Source of the DNA: Sphingobacteriaceae bacterium
Lineage (GTDB): Bacteria; Bacteroidota; Bacteroidia; B-17B0; Aurantibacillaceae
DNA: 8,496 nt
Assembly: GCA_025360355.1 (NCBI GenBank)
Contig: JANYCL010000218.1
Location: 1-8,496, forward strand
Reading direction: 5' to 3'
A model generated the notes under the pieces. The model saw nothing but the letters and a program-made list of their open reading frames with translations, searched no databases and was not told the DNA's origin. Position numbers and translations under genes: made by a program. Shown piece by piece: positions 1-6,077 of this stretch. Each line of letters opens with the position of its first letter. The stretch's first letter is position 1.

Positions 1-309
1 GATGGTAATCCAGTTCTACCCGACAACATAAAGAACATGATCTTACACGTTGAACTCCCGATTTTAGGCGGACATATTATAATGGCAACAGATGCTCCAA
101 AAGAAATGGGCATGACCTTGACTGAAGGAAACAACATGCACATTTGTCTTGAACCAAAGACAAAAGCCGAAACAAAAAAATTATTCGATAGTTTATCGGA
201 TGGAGGAACTGTAATTATGCCTTTAGCAGATATGTTCTTTGGTTCTTATTTTGGTGAATGTAAAGATAAATTCGGGATCAACTGGATGTTCAATTGTACT
301 GAGAAATAA
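1..309 (+). CDS. VOC family (glyoxalase/PhnB-like) protein, 5' truncated
   Basis: The reading frame is open from the first base of the window (DGNPVLPDNIKNM...), so the gene starts upstream; 102 residues and the TAA at 307-309 are visible. The pattern matches the C-terminal half of PhnB-like vicinal-oxygen-chelate proteins: a strand carrying an HVEL element and GGHIIMATDAP (visible residues about 16-32), a helix (KAETKKLFDSLSDGG, about 55-69), then VIMPLADMFFGSYFG followed by a DKFGINWMFN ending. The H of HVEL and the late FG...DKFGI.W region are where this fold usually places its metal and substrate pocket. These proteins are small cytoplasmic dimers, often of unknown substrate and sometimes annotated as 3-demethylubiquinone methyltransferase-like, a name that should not be taken as function. 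The internal ATG at 37 is not the start, because the sequence before it continues the fold. The family call is good; the specific activity is unknown. Confidence 0.85.
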   Translation, partial: DGNPVLPDNIKNMILHVELPILGGHIIMATDAPKEMGMTLTEGNNMHICLEPKTKAETKKLFDSLSDGGTVIMPLADMFFGSYFGECKDKFGINWMFNCTEK

Positions 310-312
310 CTT

Positions 313-355
313 CTCCCCTTTTAAAGATGGGGAGTTGATTTGCAACTGGTTTTTT
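313..355 (+). terminator. Hairpin pair plus T-tract after the VOC gene (candidate terminator)
   Basis: Four bases after the VOC stop, CTCCCC (313-318) can pair with GGGGAG (329-334) across a 10-base loop. A second short stem, AGTTG (333-337) with CAACT (343-347), follows and leads into six T (350-355). The two stems share bases 333-334, so they cannot both form fully. A GC-rich stem and a T-run before the next gene fit a factor-independent terminator, but the T-run is attached to the weaker stem. The 60-base gap between the two plus-strand genes holds nothing else I can support. Confidence 0.4.
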
Positions 356-369
356 AATATATTTAGATA

Positions 370-1635
370 TTGAAAAAGCCGGATCAAATAATCTCAGAAT
401 TCAAAGAGCAACTCAATGGCATTCCCGACAAAAAAGAAAAAGTTGAGGCAATACTTGAATTCGTATTGATATACGGCGACACTTTTGGTGAAACTATTGT
501 TGAAATATTTGAGAATGGCATCGAGATGTCAAAAGAAATCGGTTTTAAAGCCGGTGAAATAATTTGTTACTTGAATCTTATGTTCTTTGGTGGCATAACC
601 AAAGGTCTTGCTTCCGGAAAGCATTATCATACTATTGAAGAGATCATTGAAAAGCTGCTTGATCTTAAAAATGATAATGATTGGTATCAGATCGGACTAA
701 ATCAATTAGCCTTCTTGTATTGGTTCAAAGGTGAATACGAAAAAGCGTTTCAAACGATCTTTGAAGCTACAAGAACTCCCAGCGGAAAAACCAAAACCGG
801 ATTGGCCTGGAACAATTTTGCTTTGGGTGTATTTTATTTCGATACTAAAGATTTTGAAAATTCGAAGATCTATTATCAAAAAGCATTTGATCTTTTTGGT
901 GTAGAAAAATTAGAATACGGAAAAGCAAGAGCTGCAGGTGGACTTGGTTCCGTTGCTCTCATGCAAAACAGGCTCGCCGATGCGAAACCATTATTGGAAT
1001 ACTCCGCGAACGTTTACCGTGAACTTAGCCATTACTCCGGATTAAGTCGTGCCGCGAATGATCTGGGAATTCTTGAAAAATCAAATGAGAATTTTCCGGC
1101 GGCTATAAAATTACTAGAAGAAAGTATTGAAGTTCGGAAAGAAATAAAACATCTTCAGGGGCTCGTTACCTCATATACCGAACTTGGAGAAGTTCACTTG
1201 CTTTGCAAAAAGTATGATCTTGCTCTCGAACAATTCAATAAAGGATTGGATCTTGCACTCGAAGTAAAAACGTTTCAAAAACAAATGCGTCTATATAAAT
1301 TACTTTATGATACTTACAAGGAATTAAAGAAAACGGATCTGGCCCTTGAGAATTTTGAAAAATATTATGAGATCAAATCAAAATTATTGAGCGACGAAGC
1401 AACCAATAAGATCAAAAAGATCCAGACTCAGTACGAAAAAGAAAAATCTGAAAAAGAAGCAGAGATCGAACGTCTGAAAAATATAGAATTAAAAGCAGCA
1501 AACGAGATCATCGAACAAAAGAATAAAGACATTACAGATAGTATCCGCTATGCCAAACGCATACAGATCTCTTTATTGCCCACCGAAAAGTATATTGAAA
1601 GAATGCTCAAAAGTTTGAGGAAGAAAGATAATTAA
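370..1635 (+). CDS. TPR protein ending in a SpoIIE-type linker but lacking the phosphatase domain
   Basis: A 421-residue protein with no signal peptide or membrane segment, so probably cytoplasmic. The start is taken as TTG at 370: an in-frame TAG at 364-366 rules out anything earlier, and the next in-frame ATG (526, residue 53) would remove helical sequence. No Shine-Dalgarno is visible. Residues about 105-335 form helical TPR-like pairs, for example QIGLNQLAFLYWFKGEYEKAF, ARAAGGLGSVALMQNRLADA, GLSRAANDLGILEKSNENFPAA and GLVTSYTELGEVHLLCKKYDLA. Residues about 335-385 are a charged coiled coil (KIQTQYEKEKSEKEAEIERL). Residues 385-404 (KDITDSIRYAKRIQISLLP) match the linker that in Bacteroidota TPR and propeller proteins leads into SpoIIE; the neighbouring phosphatase has the same element at residues 874-891. 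Here the protein stops 17 residues later, with none of the SGDFYW, DCTGHG or YTDG motifs. It may be a natural adaptor or scaffold, or a truncated TPR-SpoIIE protein. TPR architecture is confident; function is not known. Confidence 0.88.
   Translation: MKKPDQIISEFKEQLNGIPDKKEKVEAILEFVLIYGDTFGETIVEIFENGIEMSKEIGFKAGEIICYLNLMFFGGITKGLASGKHYHTIEEIIEKLLDLKNDNDWYQIGLNQLAFLYWFKGEYEKAFQTIFEATRTPSGKTKTGLAWNNFALGVFYFDTKDFENSKIYYQKAFDLFGVEKLEYGKARAAGGLGSVALMQNRLADAKPLLEYSANVYRELSHYSGLSRAANDLGILEKSNENFPAAIKLLEESIEVRKEIKHLQGLVTSYTELGEVHLLCKKYDLALEQFNKGLDLALEVKTFQKQMRLYKLLYDTYKELKKTDLALENFEKYYEIKSKLLSDEATNKIKKIQTQYEKEKSEKEAEIERLKNIELKAANEIIEQKNKDITDSIRYAKRIQISLLPTEKYIERMLKSLRKKDN
1632..1635. other. Shared stop codons of two convergent genes (TTAA)
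   Basis: The self-complementary TTAA supplies TAA (1633-1635) to the plus-strand TPR gene and TAA (1634-1632) to the minus-strand propeller phosphatase. The two genes overlap by four bases, with no intergenic space for a terminator. Unless they terminate inside the opposing gene, each transcript would extend as antisense into the other. Confidence 0.9.
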
Positions 1636-4600
1636 ACCCTGATCCCAATTACAAGCATATCGTCTATCTGCGGTGTTTTACCGCGCCATGTCTCAATTTC
1701 GTTTTCAATGATCTGAGATTGCGCCGACATACTTTGAGTTTGAATACGCACTAACAATGCTTCAAAATTACTGTCTAAATATTTATCATCGTGTTCACCA
1801 CCGAACTGATCACAATAACCGTCGGTATATAAATAAAAAGTATCCCCTTCCTGTAATTGAAGAGTCTCTTTTTCAAAAACAATTTGTTTCTTGGTCACTA
1901 AACCTAATGGATATTTACCAACTTTCATTTTCCTTATCTCACCATTCCGCACTAAAATCAAACTGCGACCGGAAGAAGAAACCTCAAATGTTTTATTTTT
2001 TTGGTTGATAACGCACAAGGTAATATCCATTCCATCCACTGTATCACTTTCCTGCTCACCTTTCTTTAAAGCTGCAACCAAACCATCGTGCATTCTTTTT
2101 AAGATCTCAAGCGGATCAATAATGCCCTGACTCTTTACGATATCATTCAACAAACTATTCCCAATTAAACTCATGAAAGCTCCCGGCACACCATGTCCTG
2201 TACAATCTGCAGCTGCGATCAGAATTGTTCCTTTATAATTTGTGAACCAATAAAAATCACCGCTTACAATATCTTTTGGTTTAAAGAAAATAAACGATTC
2301 AGGAATTAATTCGTTTAATTTTTCTTTTATAGGAAGAATGGATTCCTGAATTCGTTTTGCATAACGGATCGAAGATGTGATGCTATGATTTTTCTTTTCA
2401 ATTAACTCATTTTGTTTATCCACTAATTCCTTTTCTTCGCGCAGCTCTCTTGTTTTAGCTGTAACCTGCGCTTCCAATTTTGCCTGCGTTTTTCTTAAAC
2501 GATTTATCCGCGTTTTGAAAAAAGAATACACCAATAAAATAAATGTCAGTGTTACTGCGATCTTAAACCAAAGTGTTTTCCAGAATGGCGGCACAATAGT
2601 TAATTTAATAACAATACCGTTCTCATTCCATGTGCCATCATTATTTGAGGCCTTCACCATAAATGTATATTCACCCGGGTCTAAGTTGGTGTAACTAACA
2701 AAACGATTCATTCCGGGTTTGATCCAGTCTTTGTCAAAACCAACCAATTTATAAGAGTACAAATTCTTTTCCGGCAATGTAAAATCCAAAGCGGAGAACT
2801 CAAATGAAATTACATTCTGATCGTGCTCTAAAGAAATTTCTTTTATGTCAGCTGCATAATTTCCTTTATTATATTCCTCGCCAAATATTTTTATGCTGGT
2901 GATAACAACCGGTGGCACAATTCTGTTTTCTGATAAACTATCAGGGAAAAAACGGTTAAATCCATCAGGACCGCCAAAAAATAATTCGCCGCTCTTACTT
3001 CTAAAATAAGCACCTGTATTAAATTCATTATTTTGTAATCCATCCGGCTTATCATAGTTTCTGAATTTAGAATTAATTAATTCGTATTTCGAAATACCAT
3101 GGTTCGTGCTCATCCATAAATTTCCTTTATTATCTCCTAACACACCATAGATATATGCATTAGCTAATCCGTCCTCTTCATTAAAACGCGAAAACGTTTC
3201 GCGAATCGGATCAAATTTATTTAAGCCGTTACTTGTTCCGATCCAGAAATATCCATTCTTATCTTTCCAAATGGAACGAATAGAACGATTGCTTAAACTA
3301 TTTTTATTTTCTTTCTCAGGATAATAGTTTTTGAAAACCAATGGATTTCCCTGACCATCCAAACTTAATTTATCCAAACCGTTATCTGTTCCGATCCAAA
3401 TGGCACCAGATGTTTCCTGGATGGTCCAAACTGTATTATGACTAAGCGAATTTTGTTTTTTGGGATCATGAATAAAACGCATGAAGGTTTGTGAAGAAAC
3501 TTCGAAACGATTCAAACCCATTTCAGTTCCAATCCAAATATTTCCTTTACTATCTTCAAAAATCCAGCGTACAATGTCATTACTTATACTCTCATTATTT
3601 TTTTTGTCGTTCTTATATTGTTTTATTTCTTCCGTCGACTGATTATAGCAGAACAATCCATTACTGGTTCCGAACCACATTTGTTTTTTGCTGTCTTCAA
3701 AAATGGACCAGATATTTTCATTACCTAATTCCCTTTCTTTTATTCTTGAGAATCCTTCATCCGCGTCTCTCATTTTGTTAACGCCGCCTTCAAAGGTTCC
3801 TATCCACAATGTATTTTTACTATCCACGTAAATAGAACGGATATTATTTTTACTAAGCTTAGCAGGATTTCCATTTTGCGTTTGACATAATAAAAATTTC
3901 TGTGGCTTTAGATCCACTTTGTTTATGCCCCCGGCTAGTGATCCTATCCATAAATTATGCGCTTTATCTTCATACATCCCTGACAACAGATCGGCACTTA
4001 TGGCTTGTCTGTTTCCAGGTTCTGCCATGTACGAAACATAAGTTCCTTCAATAGGTTTTAAAATTTTTAATCCTTTATCCGTTGATAACCACAAATGCTG
4101 GTTCTTATCTTCATACATCGAACGGATCGCATTATCACCATAACTGTTTAAATAAGAATAAACCCGCTCAGAAAGAGAATCAGGCTGCTCAGAAAATCTT
4201 GTAGTTTCAAAATTATTTTTTGTACTCACAAATTTACTCAAACCATTTGTAGTTCCTACATACATCGAGCCGTCTTTAGTTTCTAAAAACGACATCACCA
4301 TGTTGCTACCTAACGAGCTTATATCACTCCCGTTATTTTTGTAATTAATGAATTCTCTAACGTATTGATTCAAATCAAGTGGTGCACGGCTTAATCCATT
4401 TACCGTTCCGATCCATAAAACGCCTTGCTTATCTTTTGCAAGACTTAAAATAGTACTCTCGCACAAACTATTTTTACTTCTCTCATCGTGGTAATAGCGG
4501 GTTACTTTATTTGTTTTAATATCAATACGGTTTAATCCGTTATCTGTTCCCGCCCAAACAATACCATTATCATCTTCTAAAACTGCCCATACTCTGTTAC

Positions 4601-5003
4601 TGCTTATGCTGTTTTTATCGCCGGAATTATTGACATATCGTTTAAATTTTCCGGTAGTGGCATCAAGTGAATTTAATCCGCCCGAATAAGTTCCCATCCA
4701 GATCCTGTTCGATCTTCCTTTACTTAAATAGGAAATTGTATTATCAGAAATTGAACTTGAATCATTAAAATTATTTTTGTAGGCTACAAATTTATAACCG
4801 TCGTAGCGGATCAAACCATCAATACTTGCGATCCACAAAAACCCATAATCATCCTGCACAATAGAAAATGCCGTTGTTACGGCTAGTCCCTGATCGGTAC
4901 CATAATTTTTAAATTTAAGTTGATCACATTGTTTTTGAGAATAGAGTATGCAGAAACTGAATAGAGATGCGGTTAAAAAAATTATTTTAAAAAAGTTCCG
5001 CAT
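1632..5003 (-). CDS. Transmembrane double-propeller sensor with cytoplasmic SpoIIE/PP2C phosphatase (SiaA-like role)
   Basis: A 1123-residue protein. Residues 1-22 are a signal peptide or anchor (FFKIIFLTASLFSFCILYSQ). Residues about 35-690 contain 14 two-component regulator propeller repeats of the type LWIGTxxGLNRFD, enough for two seven-bladed propellers. Residues about 725-803 are the Y_Y_Y domain (YSYKLVGFDKDW, LDPGEYTFMVKASNNDG). Residues about 811-830 are a membrane helix (LWFKIAVTLTFILLVYSFFK). Residues 832-875 are a coiled-coil signalling helix, 878-891 the SIRYAKRIQESILP linker, and about 900-1123 a SpoIIE/PP2C domain. Its metal-binding motifs are all present: SGDFYW (D916), DCTGHG (D933), DGMD (D990, D993), YTDG (D1061) and DDM (D1114-D1115). 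The sensor should face the periplasm and the phosphatase the cytoplasm. It is the third gene of an operon, 11 bases after siaC; an AAAGGA sequence (5014-5009) just before its ATG overlaps the siaC stop. Histidine kinase, receiver and AraC domains of classical hybrid systems are absent. Likely job: dephosphorylate the SiaC-like protein on receipt of an external signal. The signal is unknown. Confidence 0.93.
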   Translation of the reverse strand: MRNFFKIIFLTASLFSFCILYSQKQCDQLKFKNYGTDQGLAVTTAFSIVQDDYGFLWIASIDGLIRYDGYKFVAYKNNFNDSSSISDNTISYLSKGRSNRIWMGTYSGGLNSLDATTGKFKRYVNNSGDKNSISSNRVWAVLEDDNGIVWAGTDNGLNRIDIKTNKVTRYYHDERSKNSLCESTILSLAKDKQGVLWIGTVNGLSRAPLDLNQYVREFINYKNNGSDISSLGSNMVMSFLETKDGSMYVGTTNGLSKFVSTKNNFETTRFSEQPDSLSERVYSYLNSYGDNAIRSMYEDKNQHLWLSTDKGLKILKPIEGTYVSYMAEPGNRQAISADLLSGMYEDKAHNLWIGSLAGGINKVDLKPQKFLLCQTQNGNPAKLSKNNIRSIYVDSKNTLWIGTFEGGVNKMRDADEGFSRIKERELGNENIWSIFEDSKKQMWFGTSNGLFCYNQSTEEIKQYKNDKKNNESISNDIVRWIFEDSKGNIWIGTEMGLNRFEVSSQTFMRFIHDPKKQNSLSHNTVWTIQETSGAIWIGTDNGLDKLSLDGQGNPLVFKNYYPEKENKNSLSNRSIRSIWKDKNGYFWIGTSNGLNKFDPIRETFSRFNEEDGLANAYIYGVLGDNKGNLWMSTNHGISKYELINSKFRNYDKPDGLQNNEFNTGAYFRSKSGELFFGGPDGFNRFFPDSLSENRIVPPVVITSIKIFGEEYNKGNYAADIKEISLEHDQNVISFEFSALDFTLPEKNLYSYKLVGFDKDWIKPGMNRFVSYTNLDPGEYTFMVKASNNDGTWNENGIVIKLTIVPPFWKTLWFKIAVTLTFILLVYSFFKTRINRLRKTQAKLEAQVTAKTRELREEKELVDKQNELIEKKNHSITSSIRYAKRIQESILPIKEKLNELIPESFIFFKPKDIVSGDFYWFTNYKGTILIAAADCTGHGVPGAFMSLIGNSLLNDIVKSQGIIDPLEILKRMHDGLVAALKKGEQESDTVDGMDITLCVINQKNKTFEVSSSGRSLILVRNGEIRKMKVGKYPLGLVTKKQIVFEKETLQLQEGDTFYLYTDGYCDQFGGEHDDKYLDSNFEALLVRIQTQSMSAQSQIIENEIETWRGKTPQIDDMLVIGIRV
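2946..4838 (-). repeat. Fourteen propeller-blade coding repeats
   Basis: The blade motif recurs about every 45 residues, starting near residues 56, 101, 149, 196, 247, 304, 351, 399, 442, 489, 535, 586, 629 and 674 of the phosphatase. At DNA level the WIGT core leaves recurring plus-strand words such as GTTCCGATCCA (3235, 3388, 4405) with variants elsewhere. The spacing varies and the copies are diverged, so this is protein-fold repetition, not a CRISPR array or recent tandem duplication. The last blade (LFFGGPDGFNRFF) is degenerate, as is usual before a Y_Y_Y domain. Confidence 0.85.
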
Positions 5004-5014
5004 CCGTTTCCTTT

Positions 5015-5389
5015 CTAAAAAGTGTTGTAAGTGAAAGGTAGATCAAACAGATCGGCAAACTCTTCACCAGCTTCCAGCATGTCTGAATCGCCGGTTTTAT
5101 AATGCCATTCTATTTTTACCTCGCAATTTTTTTCCTTGATGATCTCAAGCTTAGCTAAAATGTCAAAAATGGGTTTGTAAGAAGAAGAATTGAAATATTT
5201 TAATTTGAAAACGAAATTGGTTTTAGAATTTGGAGTAACTACATACAGATCCATCCAATGAAGTACTTCGGCATAAAATTCCTTGGTATCTTCAGGATAT
5301 GATTTTCCCGAGATCTCGAATATATTATTTGAAGAATCCAAAATAATTCCGGGTGTATCAATAGTAGCTTCAATTCTTAACGCTTCCAT
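5015..5389 (-). CDS. siaC: SiaC family regulatory phosphoprotein (DUF1987)
   Basis: A 124-residue soluble protein that matches the whole DUF1987/SiaC family: an N-terminal strand with ATIDTPGIILD (residues 8-18), ISGKSYPEDTKEFYAEVLHWMDLY (26-49), KLKYFNSSSYKPIFDIL (62-78), VKIEWHYKTGDSDMLEAGEEFADL (91-114) and a short tail. In P. aeruginosa, SiaC is the phospho-switch of the SiaABCD pathway: the kinase SiaB modifies it, the phosphatase SiaA reverses this, and the unmodified form activates the diguanylate cyclase SiaD. From memory the phosphorylated residue there is Thr68. Here residue 68 is Ser, inside FNSSS, so a serine may be the acceptor. The gene lies between the kinase gene (5-base gap) and the phosphatase gene (11-base gap), and is surely co-transcribed and perhaps translationally coupled. 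Family and role as shared substrate are well supported; the downstream target here is unknown. Confidence 0.92.
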   Translation of the reverse strand: MEALRIEATIDTPGIILDSSNNIFEISGKSYPEDTKEFYAEVLHWMDLYVVTPNSKTNFVFKLKYFNSSSYKPIFDILAKLEIIKEKNCEVKIEWHYKTGDSDMLEAGEEFADLFDLPFTYNTF

Positions 5390-5394
5390 AAATG

Positions 5395-5955
5395 TTATTT
5401 AGAAGTATTAGAAATGAACACATCGAGTGAATAAAAAGAATTTTTATCATCGATAGTTTTAAATACATAACCCATGCCATCTGATTTACGGCCAATACTT
5501 ATTAAACCTAAACCCGCTCCTGATTTTTCGGAAAGTTTTGTTTCACCTAAAACTTTTTTATGCAGATCTTTTAATTCTTCTTTATTTAATTTAATAACAG
5601 AATCTAATTTTTCTTTAAGCATTGCAACAGAGGCGTTGTCAATAAAATTTCCGGTTTTTAATGTATAACCTTTCGGATCTATACAAACAATAACAATTCC
5701 GGGTTTCAGATCACTGTTCGCACTTGGCGCGCCATACTTACGGATATTCTGCATACATTCTACCAAAACTGAAAACACGCGTGCACGCACTACAGTTGAA
5801 CTGCTTTGTACATCCGGACCACGTTCCGCTAATAATAAAATTGCATTTACCAGGTCCTGATTAAAATCTCCCTGAAAACAGAGAATGATATTTTCTTTTT
5901 CGCATTCTTTTAACCAATGATAAAGGAATGTTGCTTTGTCTTGTGTTTCCGCCAT
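5395..5955 (-). CDS. siaB: SiaB family protein kinase (GHKL-type ATPase fold)
   Basis: A 186-residue soluble protein resembling SiaB and more distantly the anti-sigma kinases of the RsbW/SpoIIAB type. Motifs of the GHKL ATP-binding fold are in order: the N-box helix VFSVLVECMQNIRKYG (residues 60-75, with E66 and N70 as the expected catalytic and Mg-binding pair), TGNFIDN (101-107) in place of the usual DxGxG loop, and the glycine-rich lid KSGAGLGLISIGRKS (144-158), which closes over ATP. Residues about 108-140 form the long helical insert typical of SiaB proteins. The predicted role is ATP-dependent phosphorylation of the SiaC-like protein encoded 5 bases downstream, opposed by the SpoIIE phosphatase at the end of the operon. 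It is the first gene of the operon; its ATG has no Shine-Dalgarno but follows an A/T-rich leader, usual in this phylum. A generic anti-sigma factor kinase is the alternative name, but the adjacent DUF1987 gene favours SiaB. Confidence 0.9.
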   Translation of the reverse strand: MAETQDKATFLYHWLKECEKENIILCFQGDFNQDLVNAILLLAERGPDVQSSSTVVRARVFSVLVECMQNIRKYGAPSANSDLKPGIVIVCIDPKGYTLKTGNFIDNASVAMLKEKLDSVIKLNKEELKDLHKKVLGETKLSEKSGAGLGLISIGRKSDGMGYVFKTIDDKNSFYSLDVFISNTSK

Positions 5956-5979
5956 AAAAAAGGTGATATTTTAATTGAA

Positions 5980-6009
5980 TAAAAATACTATTTTTTAGTT
6001 AAAAATCAA
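5980..6009 (-). promoter_or_regulatory. Candidate Bacteroidota-type promoter for the siaB-siaC-phosphatase operon
   Basis: Read on the minus strand, TTG (6009-6007) is followed after 19 bases by TATTTTTA (5987-5980). This is one mismatch from the TAnnTTTG -7 element of Bacteroidota sigma-ABfr promoters, at acceptable spacing. It lies about 25 bases before the siaB start codon and just downstream of the terminator of the previous gene, where an operon promoter is expected. The region is very A/T-rich, so chance matches are likely. Confidence 0.3.
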
Positions 6010-6023
6010 GCGATTTAAATACA

Positions 6024-6055
6024 AAAGCCCGATTTTATGGCTAAAATCGGGCTTT
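6024..6055 (-). terminator. Perfect 14-bp hairpin terminator after the T9SS protein gene
   Basis: AAAGCCCGATTTTA (6024-6037) is the exact reverse complement of 6042-6055, with the four-base loop TGGC on the plus strand. The GC-rich core GCCCG is flanked by A and T runs on both sides, so each strand ends the stem in several T; on the minus strand the transcript reads GGGCTTTT. It starts 22 bases past the stop of the gene at 6881-6078 and precedes the siaB operon, so it probably insulates the two units. The symmetry would allow it to work in both directions. Confidence 0.8.
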
Positions 6056-6077
6056 CGCTAATAAATTAATAGATTAT

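Noticed and set aside
335..365. Promoter-like TTG plus 20 bases plus TATATTTA ahead of the TPR gene
   Set aside because: The -7-like box ends only four bases before the TTG start, so transcription would begin at or after the start codon. It would require a leaderless mRNA or the ATG at 526; too weak to list.
1606..1619. CTCAAA...TTTGAG inverted repeat near the end of the TPR gene as a terminator
   Set aside because: The stem is only 5-6 bp, low in GC, has a two- to four-base loop, lies within coding sequence and has no T-tract.
1757..2130. Plus-strand open frames within the phosphatase gene (also at 3491-3781, 5474-5668, 6241-6456)
   Set aside because: Their translations show no domain pattern and they lie antisense to well-supported genes.
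3235..4415. Recurring plus-strand word GTTCCGATCCA and variants, suggesting a repeat array
   Set aside because: The copies fall in frame at the WIGT motif of the propeller blades with irregular spacing and diverged flanks, so they reflect protein repeats.
1632..5955. Anti-phage defence or toxin-antitoxin interpretation of the operon
   Set aside because: No nuclease, toxin or effector domain is present, and all three proteins match signalling families.
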